Source: an alpha proteobacterium SCGC AAA536-K22
GTDB lineage: Bacteria > Pseudomonadota > Alphaproteobacteria > Puniceispirillales > Marisalimonadaceae
DNA: 64,000 nucleotides
Assembly: GCA_000421325.1 (NCBI GenBank)
Contig: ATWQ01000001.1
Location: forward strand, 62,001 to 126,000
Reading direction: 5' to 3'
A program made the translations under genes and the position numbers. Under the pieces are notes generated by a model. That model worked only from the letters and a program-made list of their open reading frames with translations, had not been told where the DNA came from and did not search any database. This document shows positions 23,303 to 32,171 of this stretch, piece after piece; the stretch's first letter is position 1, and each line of letters begins with the position of its first letter.

Positions 23303-26300
23303 ATGTCATTTTATACCGCTCTTACAGGACTAAACGGATCACAAGCAGATATTTCAGCGACTTCAAACAATATCGCAAACGTTGCGACTACAGGTTATAA
23401 AAGAAGTAAAGCAGAATTTGGTGATATCTTTGCTACATCTCCTTTGCAGAACAGTTCATCTTCTATTGGTTCTGGTACTATTTTGAAGGGTATTAAACAG
23501 CAATTCACTCAAGGTAACGTTTCTTCATCTCTTAATGCTTTGGATATGGCTATTTCTGGACAAGGGTTCTTTGCTCTGAAGCCATCATTGACTACTAATC
23601 AAACTGTTTACACAAGAAACGGATCTTTCTCAGTAAATAATGATAGATATGTTGTTGACTCTGCTGGACAGTTTGTTCTTGCACTTCCTGTTTCTGATGA
23701 TGGATCTGTCCAAGGTGGTGAAATTGTAGACGCAAAACCACTGAAATTAGAACTAGAAGCTGGTGAGGCTAAAAAAACTGACAATCTAGAGTTAGCCGTA
23801 AATTTACCGGCATCTTCAACTGTTTTTTCTTCAGCTGATGATTTTGATCCTGCAAATCCAGCAACATTTAACTCATCAACATCTGTTACTATTTTTGATA
23901 ATTTAGGTAATCCAGTGATAGCAACAGCCTATTTTATTAAAACTCAAGCAGCTCAAGGTAATGAGGCAACACATAAATATCAGACTAAATTTATTGTTGA
24001 TGGAAGAGAAGTTGAACCGTCCTTAACTGAAGCTATATCACCTACTGGTCAAACACTAGTTGTCGACAGATTTGGACAAATTATTCCTATGAATGAAAAA
24101 CCTCAGATTATATCAGTAGCTCAAACTCAGCCATTGTTTTTCTTAGATGATTTGTCTAATAAAACGGTCTCTAAAGCCGCAACAGTTACTTCTACTGTTC
24201 TTGAGGATGCTGCATTTACAGCAACAGCACCATCTATTACAGTCGTAACTGACCCACTGCAATATAATACTACATATGAATCTAACCCAACATTAAATAA
24301 GTCTACTTACTGGGGAAAAGATTTTCTTACAGTTCGTGTTGACGATACAACTGGCAGTGCTGGTTTTAAGAGTATAGATATTAGGCCAGGAACATACACG
24401 GCTGCAACATTAGCGTCTGAAGTTCAAAGGGCTATTAATGCTGGTCTTGGGGACGATCAAAAATTATCAATAGATCCAGTTACAGATGGCAGTTTTTCTA
24501 TTCAGTTCAACCAATTAGATAACAATGATGAAATTCAAACCTTAACGGCTATAAATGTTGATATGATGCAAGATAGTTTTGTAACAGAGAGCCTTTTTTC
24601 TTCTACAAACGGAATAGAGAATGTTGCGTCTCCAAATTTTACTCGCGAAGAATTTTTAGCACATGCGCAACTAAAAATTAACGATGCACTTAATAGAGCG
24701 GCTGTGTCAGCTGACGGAAATACAAATAATTCATCCACTTATGGAGTAAATTCGTCATTGTTTGCAAGAGCAACTGGTCTAAAATTATCTGGAGCGATAA
24801 AGGAAACTGAGGTTTTAAGTTTTAATTACAAGCAACCTACTAGTGATTTGACTGATGAAAACAATATAACTACAGAAGAAAAATTTTTACTTCATAGTTA
24901 TTACAATTCTTCTCCAGAATTAAAAGTTTTTGACAAAGCTATCGATGTGACTGCAGTAAGTGGTAATACAATGGTACAAGATTCTAGTGGCACACTTAAA
25001 GTTTATATAAACGATTCAACAAATACTATAAGTTCTACAAGTTTCCCTACTGAAGTTTATCTTGCAGGTGAGTTTGATACTACTACGTCTACTGTTAATA
25101 ACTTAAAATATAATGGTGCAAAATTTTCAGTTTCCAGCGCTGGAACAGATGCAAATGGAAACGAATTTTTAAATCTAAAATCAGATTCAACAACAGCCAT
25201 TAATATCGCAGACACTAAAATAAAAGTTTTACATACAGAGTCAAAAGATGTTTCTGCCTATTTTGAAGGTGGGACTGGTATTTTTTCTGGACAAACTGAA
25301 CACTTTGGTAGCAATAGAATAGTTTTAAAAGAACTTAATAAGCATGCATATTTAAACAATAATGTTATGCAGCCAAATACATTATTAAATGATGCGTCAG
25401 TAGATGCCTCAACACCTGCTGACAATGGTAACCTAACTGTCGATACAACTGTAGGTTTTCCATCAAGTGGTACATTAATTATTGGGACTGAGGAAATAAC
25501 ATACACAGGCAAAACTGCAACCACATTTACTGGGATTGATCGTGCTGCAAATAGCACTACTGCTGCTATACATTCAGATGACGCTACAATTACGCTAAAA
25601 ACATTTACAGATGGAATTTTTAGCAGTTTTACTGATGTATTAAGAAACACAACACTTACTAACGCTTCAAAGTTAGTTTATGAGAAAACTGGAGAGGGTA
25701 CTAGCGGTGGGACTACAATAAAGGTTGACGGAGGAACTCATGGATTACAAGATGGTGACTCAATTGTAGGAGTTGGTGTGCCTACGGGTGCAAGAATAGG
25801 ATCTATTAATCATGATACATCAACTGTTACTCTTGCAAGCGGATCTTTATCAGCAGCCTTAACAGCAGGTACATCTAAAGTTACATTTATAGCAGATAAA
25901 CATACAACTGGTTCAGCTAGTAATAGTAGTAATCAATTAACAGTAGCCGATGTAACTGGAATTACCGCTGGTGATGCAGTCTTTGGAACAAATATAGCTG
26001 CTAATACAACGGTAAGTTCAATATCTGGAAGTGTTGTAACTTTATCAAACGCTACATCAGGAATCATTTATAGTGGTACTGAAATTACTTTTGTTGATGC
26101 AAAAGTGGGAACTGGTGCAGCAACGGCATCAGTAGCAAATGGTGCCACTGCAATGACAACAAGTGCAAATGTTTCAGCTAACTTAGCCGTAGGAATGATT
26201 GTAGAGGGTGCTGGGATTGCAGAAGGGACAACTATAGCAGGTTTATCTGGAACCTCTGTTACATTGAGTACTAACACAACTGCGCTCTTAAGTAATACAG

Positions 26301-28387
26301 CTGTAACATTTTTGCCAGTTGAATCAGATACTTTAACAGTAGGTTCTACATCTGGATTTACTGATGCAACGGCAGCTGCTCCTGGAAAAGTAAAAATAGG
26401 AGATGAAATCATTTCTTATACAGGTAAAACTGCTACAACTTTAACTGGAGTTACAAGAGGTATTGATAACTCAACAATTTCATCACATCTAGCTACTGCA
26501 ACTGTAAGTCTTTTAGATAGTGTTACAAATCTTGGTTTACAAAAAAGGTCAACCGATGTTAGTGGTGCACAAATTGCAGCAACAGCAACTTCAATAACAG
26601 TAGATTCTACTGATGGATTTGAAGATAACGGTTATATAAGAATAAATGATGAAGTCATAGCCTATACAGGCAAAACAGCAACTACATTTACAGGTCTTAC
26701 GAGAGGTGTAAGTGGAACAACAGCATCAACACATGAAATTGATAATCAAATAATACAGGAAATAAAAATTACTGACGACTGGGTAGACGAGAATGATCCT
26801 GCATTAAAAATAGCATATGATATATCTGGTCAAAATTTTACATTACAAGGAATACCATCTAAAATTGGTACTTCAACAGCAAGTAAGATGTTTTCTTTTT
26901 CAGCTTTTGGGCCAGGAGAAGGCAACAATGCGAATGCAATAGGTTTAAAGACACAGAGTAATAAAGCTTCATCAAACATTGGTGGAGGAGCGGTATTAAA
27001 AGCTGAATCAGTTTTATTTACAGGTGATCAGATTGCTGCAGATACCCAGCGAGCATATGGTGTAGAAGTTTCTTATAATAACTTAACTCGTAAGTTTAGC
27101 ATTGCCAGTGGATCAACCGGTGAAAATATCCCAGCCAACTCTGCTGTTGGTGTAGGTGACGGAGGTCAGGCCTCATCTAATATTGAAATTGGAAGACTTG
27201 CAATAGTAGATGGAGTTGCAACAGCGTCTGCTGCTGGAATCGGGGGTACGAGTGCTCTTTTAGGAATTAATGCGACTAGTGCTATTACAACTGTAACTGC
27301 AGATACCTCAGGAAAAGGCTTGCAGTCTTCAGCAGCTGTTTTAAATGGTAAAACCTCCAACGAGGATCTTTCAGAAGATTTCTTTTTATCTGATGCCGCG
27401 GAAGAAACGATTTTTGTTGTAAATGCGAATGACATTACTGCTGCTATTAAGGTACCTGAGGGCGTTTATAATGGAACATCTTTAGCAACTGCGTTACAGT
27501 CAAGAATTAATCAAATGGAAGATAGTTCTGGTAATACAGTAAACGGTGTAACAGTAGCTTACGACACTACCGGTAATTCTTTTTCATTTACTACAGGAAC
27601 TACTGGATTAAATAGTAAAATATTCGTATCAGGAAGTTCACGAATGGGACTTGACGACTTAGAATTAGTAACAGGAACAACACCCTCATTTGTTGATATG
27701 GCTACTGCTACAGCAAGTTCTGCAACTGGACAATCTTTATATGTTAATGATGCTGGAACTACAACTACATTAGCACCAGAAAATTCATGGACTGCTACTA
27801 CAGATGGTACTTTTGCTAAAGTATTCTTAAGACCTGGTGAGCTAACATTTGATACTCAAGGTAACCTAGTTAGTCCTATTCAAAAAGTAGGATATAAAGG
27901 TGACTTTGCTGCAGACGCTGCCGCAGGTACGAATGCATTATCAATAGACTTAGATCTAAACTTTGACGGATCAACCCAGTTTGCTTCAGATTTTAATGTT
28001 AGATCTGTTACACAAGATGGACAAACTGTGGGTAAACTTGATGGATTGGATATTGCTGCTAACGGATTAGTTAGTGCTAACTACACTAACGGTCTTAATA
28101 TTGCTTTAGGAAGATTAGTTATGGTTAACTTTAACAACCAAAATGGATTAAAACAAATTGGTAACGCAACTTATGTTGAAACTTCGGTTTCAGGTGTGGC
28201 TGCAGTTGGAGAGGCGGGTGCTGATGGATATGGAACGATATTATCTGGTTCATTAGAAAGATCTAACGTTGATATTACTGAAGAGCTTGTTAACTTAATT
28301 ACTGCTCAAAGAAACTTCCAAGCAAACGCAAAAACAATTGAAACGAATACAAGTCTAACTCAAGCAATAATTCAAATTAGGTCATAA
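23303..28387 (+). CDS. flgE: Giant flagellar hook protein FlgE (1694 residues)
   Basis: The hook subunit, about four times the usual 400-450 residues. N-terminal axial motif: SATSNNIANVATTGYKRSKA; C-terminal: GSLERSNVDITEELVNLITA with QRNFQANAKTIET. A hook domain with GQGFFAL and YTRNGSFSV is near residues 90-110. The interior carries tandem modules at about 710-1150. One type, with IGxEEITYTGKTATTFTGI and a following His, occurs three times. A second, built around GxGIxxGTxI-loop-VTLS, occurs three times. These resemble repeats of phage tail/fibre proteins. AGGAG precedes the ATG, and the frame is intact throughout. Confidence 0.93.
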   Translation: MSFYTALTGLNGSQADISATSNNIANVATTGYKRSKAEFGDIFATSPLQNSSSSIGSGTILKGIKQQFTQGNVSSSLNALDMAISGQGFFALKPSLTTNQTVYTRNGSFSVNNDRYVVDSAGQFVLALPVSDDGSVQGGEIVDAKPLKLELEAGEAKKTDNLELAVNLPASSTVFSSADDFDPANPATFNSSTSVTIFDNLGNPVIATAYFIKTQAAQGNEATHKYQTKFIVDGREVEPSLTEAISPTGQTLVVDRFGQIIPMNEKPQIISVAQTQPLFFLDDLSNKTVSKAATVTSTVLEDAAFTATAPSITVVTDPLQYNTTYESNPTLNKSTYWGKDFLTVRVDDTTGSAGFKSIDIRPGTYTAATLASEVQRAINAGLGDDQKLSIDPVTDGSFSIQFNQLDNNDEIQTLTAINVDMMQDSFVTESLFSSTNGIENVASPNFTREEFLAHAQLKINDALNRAAVSADGNTNNSSTYGVNSSLFARATGLKLSGAIKETEVLSFNYKQPTSDLTDENNITTEEKFLLHSYYNSSPELKVFDKAIDVTAVSGNTMVQDSSGTLKVYINDSTNTISSTSFPTEVYLAGEFDTTTSTVNNLKYNGAKFSVSSAGTDANGNEFLNLKSDSTTAINIADTKIKVLHTESKDVSAYFEGGTGIFSGQTEHFGSNRIVLKELNKHAYLNNNVMQPNTLLNDASVDASTPADNGNLTVDTTVGFPSSGTLIIGTEEITYTGKTATTFTGIDRAANSTTAAIHSDDATITLKTFTDGIFSSFTDVLRNTTLTNASKLVYEKTGEGTSGGTTIKVDGGTHGLQDGDSIVGVGVPTGARIGSINHDTSTVTLASGSLSAALTAGTSKVTFIADKHTTGSASNSSNQLTVADVTGITAGDAVFGTNIAANTTVSSISGSVVTLSNATSGIIYSGTEITFVDAKVGTGAATASVANGATAMTTSANVSANLAVGMIVEGAGIAEGTTIAGLSGTSVTLSTNTTALLSNTAVTFLPVESDTLTVGSTSGFTDATAAAPGKVKIGDEIISYTGKTATTLTGVTRGIDNSTISSHLATATVSLLDSVTNLGLQKRSTDVSGAQIAATATSITVDSTDGFEDNGYIRINDEVIAYTGKTATTFTGLTRGVSGTTASTHEIDNQIIQEIKITDDWVDENDPALKIAYDISGQNFTLQGIPSKIGTSTASKMFSFSAFGPGEGNNANAIGLKTQSNKASSNIGGGAVLKAESVLFTGDQIAADTQRAYGVEVSYNNLTRKFSIASGSTGENIPANSAVGVGDGGQASSNIEIGRLAIVDGVATASAAGIGGTSALLGINATSAITTVTADTSGKGLQSSAAVLNGKTSNEDLSEDFFLSDAAEETIFVVNANDITAAIKVPEGVYNGTSLATALQSRINQMEDSSGNTVNGVTVAYDTTGNSFSFTTGTTGLNSKIFVSGSSRMGLDDLELVTGTTPSFVDMATATASSATGQSLYVNDAGTTTTLAPENSWTATTDGTFAKVFLRPGELTFDTQGNLVSPIQKVGYKGDFAADAAAGTNALSIDLDLNFDGSTQFASDFNVRSVTQDGQTVGKLDGLDIAANGLVSANYTNGLNIALGRLVMVNFNNQNGLKQIGNATYVETSVSGVAAVGEAGADGYGTILSGSLERSNVDITEELVNLITAQRNFQANAKTIETNTSLTQAIIQIRS
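25432..25600 (+). repeat. FlgE module type Y, copy 1
   Basis: Encodes LTVDTTVGFPSSGTLIIGTE, ITYTGKTATTFTGIDRA and a terminal IHS. The same order recurs in two further copies about 0.9-1.1 kb downstream. Similarity is clear in protein and partly visible in DNA around the YTGKT codons. Confidence 0.75.
25697..26325 (+). repeat. FlgE module type X, three tandem copies
   Basis: Three consecutive units of roughly 60-70 codons. Each has a DGDSIVGVGVPTGARIGSI-like turn (AGDAVFGTNIAANTTVSSIS in the second, VGMIVEGAGIAEGTTIAGLS in the third), followed by VTLASG, VTLSNA or VTLSTN, and a closing VTFI/ITFV/VTFL strand. They lie between type Y copies 1 and 2. Confidence 0.75.
26326..26755 (+). repeat. 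FlgE module type Y, copies 2 and 3
   Basis: Copy 2 encodes LTVGSTSGFTDATAA, IGDEIISYTGKTATTLTGVT and SSHLATATV. Copy 3 encodes ITVDSTDGFEDNGYIRINDE, IAYTGKTATTFTGLTRGV and STHEIDNQI. Both align with copy 1 from the GF turn to the His. Confidence 0.75.
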
Positions 28388-28413
28388 TTGATAAATAAAT
28401 AAGAGGAAAAATT

Positions 28414-29166
28414 ATGGATCGAAGTATATACACAGCTCTTAATAGTATGAATATTTTAAGAGATAACCAATCAGTTACCGCTCAAAACTTAGCAAACATA
28501 AGTGTGACGGGGTTTCAAAAAGATATTCAAATTAATTTTTCTTCAGTGTATTTAGACCGTGATCAGGGAATAGACCCGAGGGTTTTAGCTCTTCAAGAAC
28601 CTGGGGGATATGATAGTACTCCAGGACCAATGCAACAAACAGGTGCACCGTTAGACTTGGCTGTTGATGGTGCAGGATATTTTATTGTTAAACCTGCTGG
28701 TGGTGAGGTTGCGATGTCTCGAAGAGGTGATTTTACAGTTTCTGCTGATGGAACTTTAAGGGATGGTACAGGAACTCAACCCCTGAGTGTGGACTTGGAA
28801 CCAATTACAGTTCCACCACATAGAAAAATTTCAGTATCAGGTGATGGAATAATTGAAATTGAACCATTAAATGCTCCCCTTGGTCAAAAAGTAAGGGTCG
28901 CACAACTGGCTACAACTTATGGTTCTGAAGTTCCATTAGCCAAAACAATTGACGGTTTCGTTAGACCTGTAGATGGATCTATTCCTGCAACCGACAATAG
29001 AACACTTCTATTGAGTGGATTTTTAGAGGGTTCAAACGTAAAATCAGTAGATGAATTAGTTGCAGGTATAGACCAGTCAAGAGCTTACGAGATTAATGTA
29101 AAATTTGTTACTACAGCAAAAGAAATTGACGAAGCTACAGCATCTTTAATGAGAATGCCTAGTTAA
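28414..29166 (+). CDS. flgF: Flagellar rod protein FlgF
   Basis: A 250-residue proximal rod protein of normal length. N-terminal MDRSIYTALNSMNILRDNQS and QNLANISVTGFQKD, central LDLAVDGAGYFIV and MSRRGDFTV, and C-terminal GSNVKSVDELVAGIDQSRAY fit FlgF. GAGGAA precedes the ATG. It is probably the last gene of the flgB transcript, since flgG has its own sigma-54 promoter. Confidence 0.9.
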   Translation: MDRSIYTALNSMNILRDNQSVTAQNLANISVTGFQKDIQINFSSVYLDRDQGIDPRVLALQEPGGYDSTPGPMQQTGAPLDLAVDGAGYFIVKPAGGEVAMSRRGDFTVSADGTLRDGTGTQPLSVDLEPITVPPHRKISVSGDGIIEIEPLNAPLGQKVRVAQLATTYGSEVPLAKTIDGFVRPVDGSIPATDNRTLLLSGFLEGSNVKSVDELVAGIDQSRAYEINVKFVTTAKEIDEATASLMRMPS

Positions 29167-29182
29167 TACTCCTCCATAAAAT

Positions 29183-29197
29183 TGGCATATGTATTGC
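29183..29197 (+). promoter_or_regulatory. Sigma-54 promoter of the flgGHIJKL run
   Basis: TGGCATATGTATTGC, with standard GG/GC spacing, lies between flgF and flgG, 34 bases before the flgG ATG. Confidence 0.85.
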
Positions 29198-29231
29198 ATT
29201 ATACTTCTATATTAATAATTAGGAGTTTAAT

Positions 29232-30017
29232 ATGTCTAACGCGATGCACGTTGCTAAAACTGGTTTAAATGCTCAAAATAGTAGAATGCAGGTTATTGCT
29301 AACAATTTAGCAAACGTAAATACTACAGGTTTTAAAAGAGATAGAGCAAATTTTGAAACACTTTTATATCAGGTTATAAAAGCATCTGGTGCACAAACTT
29401 CTGGAGAAACAAAAACAAACTCAGCATTTTCTGTAGGAACAGGTGTTCGTATTATTAATGCTGATAAATTATTTTCTCAAGGAAATATAGTATCATCTGA
29501 TAATGCGTTGGATGTATCGATAGATGGATCTGGATTTTTTCAAGTTTTAATGCCAGATGGTAGAGTTGGTTATACAAGAAATGGTGCCTTTGGTCGAAAT
29601 GCTGAAGGTCTTATTACAACTGCATCAGGATATGTAATTCAACCTGAAGTTGCTATACCGGAGGGCGTAACAAGTATTAATATTTCAGCTGACGGTATTG
29701 TTTCTGTTCAAAATCCTGGAGAAGTAGAGGCAGAAGAGGTTGGACAGTTTCAATTAGCTGACTTTCCTAACTCAAGAGGTTTACAACCAATAGGACAGTC
29801 AATGTTAGTAGAGACGCCAGCAAGTGGTGTTCCTGTTATAGCAAATCCATTTGAAAATGGTTTTGGTAGTTTAGTCCAAGGTGCACTCGAAAGCTCTAAT
29901 GTTAATGTAGTTCAAGAATTAGTTGATATGATTGAAACACAAAGAGCATATGAGGTTAATTCAAAAGCAATATCAGGTGTTGATGATATGCTTAGATTTA
30001 TAAGTCAAAATCTATAA
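29232..30017 (+). CDS. flgG: Flagellar distal rod protein FlgG
   Basis: A 261-residue protein, the standard FlgG length. Seen: AKTGLNAQNSRMQVIANNLA, NTTGFKRDRANFETLLYQ, ALDVSIDGSGFFQV, YTRNGAFGRN and the C-terminal GALESSNVNVVQELVDMIET with QRAYEVNSK. AGGAG precedes the ATG. It starts a second transcript of the axial operon. Confidence 0.95.
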   Translation: MSNAMHVAKTGLNAQNSRMQVIANNLANVNTTGFKRDRANFETLLYQVIKASGAQTSGETKTNSAFSVGTGVRIINADKLFSQGNIVSSDNALDVSIDGSGFFQVLMPDGRVGYTRNGAFGRNAEGLITTASGYVIQPEVAIPEGVTSINISADGIVSVQNPGEVEAEEVGQFQLADFPNSRGLQPIGQSMLVETPASGVPVIANPFENGFGSLVQGALESSNVNVVQELVDMIETQRAYEVNSKAISGVDDMLRFISQNL

Positions 30018-30029
30018 TTAGAGGTTAAG

Positions 30030-30692
30030 ATGAAAAAATTAATTATTATTGCCTCTATATTTTTGGTCAATGGTTGCTCTACTTATGTAGAAGAAGTAAA
30101 TAATAAACAGTTTAAACCACTTACACCGTCATTTGAAGAGTTTAATAGAGAAGAGCCTACAAATGGTGCGATCTTTAGCACCAGCTCTACTGGTCTTTTT
30201 TCATCCGACAGAAGAGCAAAAAAGGTTGGTGATATTTTATCAGTTACTTTAAGTGAGACATTTTCATCGAGTAAAGGTGCAACTAATTCTTCAGCCAAAG
30301 CAGACACCATTGGAGCTGAAGTAGGTCCAACTGGAATAATGAGAAATTTTGCTGGTTTGGGAGGAAGTGCCTCTAAAACTAATTCTTTTTCAGGCTCAAT
30401 GGCAACGAGTCAATCAAATAGTCTTAAGGGCACTATATCTGCGACAGTTGTAAGAGTTTTTCCTAATGGTAATTTAGAAATAAAAGGACAAAAAAAATTA
30501 AGAATAACTGAGGGTACAGAATATATCAGATTAAGTGGTATAATTAGACCGCAGGATATTTCTACGTCTAATACAGTATCATCTACTAAAATAGCTGAAG
30601 CACAAATTGAATATGTAGGGGCAGGAATACTCGATAGTGCTTCTAAACCAGGTTGGGGTAGTGCTTTATTTAGAGCAATTTCACCATTTTAG
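30030..30692 (+). CDS. flgH: Flagellar L-ring lipoprotein FlgH
   Basis: A 220-residue outer-membrane lipoprotein. The signal peptide ends in VNGCS with Cys16 as the acylation site. The conserved FlgH features are [20 protein letters not shown], then the beta-rich [20 protein letters not shown] and [20 protein letters not shown], with [19 protein letters not shown] near the end. It forms the L-ring bushing and indicates a diderm envelope. Eleven bases separate it from flgI. Confidence 0.93.
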   Translation: MKKLIIIASIFLVNGCSTYVEEVNNKQFKPLTPSFEEFNREEPTNGAIFSTSSTGLFSSDRRAKKVGDILSVTLSETFSSSKGATNSSAKADTIGAEVGPTGIMRNFAGLGGSASKTNSFSGSMATSQSNSLKGTISATVVRVFPNGNLEIKGQKKLRITEGTEYIRLSGIIRPQDISTSNTVSSTKIAEAQIEYVGAGILDSASKPGWGSALFRAISPF

Positions 30693-30702
30693 GATATTAC
30701 GC

Positions 30703-31827
30703 ATGAAACATTTAAAAAAAATCATATTATTTAATTTCTTGTTTTTATTAATTGCTAACACAGTAATGGCAGATAGATTAAAAGATATGGTTAGTTTTGC
30801 AGGAATTAGAACTAACCAACTAATGGGCTATGGAATTGTTGTAGGGCTTGACGGAACTGGTGATTCTTCATTAGGTGTCACCCTTCAAAGTATGCAGTCT
30901 ACTATATCTCAATTTGGCATGAACATTGATACTGGTAGTTTAAGTGGTAAAAATGCAGCGGCTGTAATGATTACTGCTGACTTAGATCCTTTTGTTAAAG
31001 TTGGTCAGAAAATCGGAGTTACTGTTTCATCTATGGGAAAAGCAAAAAGCTTGAGAGGTGGAACTCTTTTAATGACACCTTTAAAAGGTGCAGATGGTCA
31101 AACTTATGCAATTGCACAAGGAAACCTTGCAGTGGGTGGTTTTGGTGTTGAAGGTGCAGATGGCTCATCAATGTCAGTTAATATTCCTACTGTTGGAACT
31201 ATTTCAAATGGTGCAACAGTTGAAAGAATGGTTGAGGCACCATTTATAAATTCAAATAATTTCGTAATGAACCTTCACCAAGGCGATTTTACTACGGCTA
31301 ATCGTATTACAGAAGAAATTAACAAAGTATTTGGCCCTGATGTTGCGAAAGCTTTAGATCACACTTCTGTATCAGTTAGGGCTCCTAAAGATCCATCCCA
31401 AAAAGTAAGTTTTATGAGTTTACTTGAAAACATAGAAGTTGATCCAGCTGCACCAATTGCAAAAGTAGTTGTGAATGCAAGAACAGGAACAATTGTAATA
31501 GGTGGCGACGTAAGAGTTACCCCTGCAGCAGTAAGTCACGGTAGTTTAACAGTTAAAGTAAATGAAGACACTAATACAACACCTGGTCAAACTCTATATG
31601 ATGATGCTGGAAATATAACTACAACAACTGCAGCTAATGAAGAAAAAGATACAGAAATAGAGGCAGGTGCAGAAACAGCATCGGCATTTGTTTTTGATGC
31701 GGGAACATCTCTAGCTGACGTTGTAGATGCAATCAATGCCATAGGAACAACAAGTGCTGACTTAGTAGCAATCTTAGAGGCTCTAAGGGCTGCTGGCGCT
31801 TTAAGAGCTCAAATGATTATTATTTAA
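30703..31827 (+). CDS. flgI: Flagellar P-ring protein FlgI
   Basis: Start set at [10 protein letters not shown] with a weak AGGAT upstream; a longer frame overlaps flgH. This gives 374 residues, typical for FlgI. The signal peptide ends near TVMA. Conserved segments: [31 protein letters not shown], and [20 protein letters not shown]. The C-terminal VSQP-type loop is replaced by an acidic, threonine-rich segment, and the ending is [19 protein letters not shown]. It is secreted by Sec and chaperoned by FlgA. Confidence 0.93.
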   Translation: MKHLKKIILFNFLFLLIANTVMADRLKDMVSFAGIRTNQLMGYGIVVGLDGTGDSSLGVTLQSMQSTISQFGMNIDTGSLSGKNAAAVMITADLDPFVKVGQKIGVTVSSMGKAKSLRGGTLLMTPLKGADGQTYAIAQGNLAVGGFGVEGADGSSMSVNIPTVGTISNGATVERMVEAPFINSNNFVMNLHQGDFTTANRITEEINKVFGPDVAKALDHTSVSVRAPKDPSQKVSFMSLLENIEVDPAAPIAKVVVNARTGTIVIGGDVRVTPAAVSHGSLTVKVNEDTNTTPGQTLYDDAGNITTTTAANEEKDTEIEAGAETASAFVFDAGTSLADVVDAINAIGTTSADLVAILEALRAAGALRAQMIII

Positions 31828-31838
31828 AGGTAGAGTTA

Positions 31839-32171
31839 ATGGGAGATTCCATTTCAAAAGTAAATCAGATTAATTTTTTAGTTACTAAGGTTTCTCAAGA
31901 TCAAAACACTTCGTTACTAAAAGATAAGAATAATCAAGATTTAAGAAATGTGGCTGAGCAGTTCGAATCTATTTTTGTACATCAAATGTTAAAACAGGCA
32001 AGGCAAAGTAGGTTAGCAGAGGGTGTGTTTAGTTCTGAGGCTCAAGATACGTTTAATAATATGCTCGACGTAGAATATTCTCAAATTTTATCTAAGAAAA
32101 ATAATTTTGGTATAGCTGAAGCACTCATTAAACAGTTTCAACCACATTTTCAAGCTAAGGAAGAAAAGTAA
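31839..32171 (+). CDS. flgJ: Rod-binding protein FlgJ, scaffold domain only
   Basis: A 110-residue protein matching only the N-terminal rod-scaffold domain of FlgJ: NVAEQFESIFVHQMLKQARQ and DTFNNMLDVEYSQILSKK. The muramidase domain of enterobacterial FlgJ is absent, as is usual in Alphaproteobacteria, so a separate lytic enzyme must open the peptidoglycan. The flgK ATG follows the stop directly. Confidence 0.85.
   Translation: MGDSISKVNQINFLVTKVSQDQNTSLLKDKNNQDLRNVAEQFESIFVHQMLKQARQSRLAEGVFSSEAQDTFNNMLDVEYSQILSKKNNFGIAEALIKQFQPHFQAKEEK

Noticed and set aside
26068-26412. Long antisense ORFs within flgE, flgK, fliD and the flagellins
   Set aside because: They are Val/Pro/Ser-rich mirror frames of Thr/Gly/Ser-rich genes, lack start signals and do not form operons.
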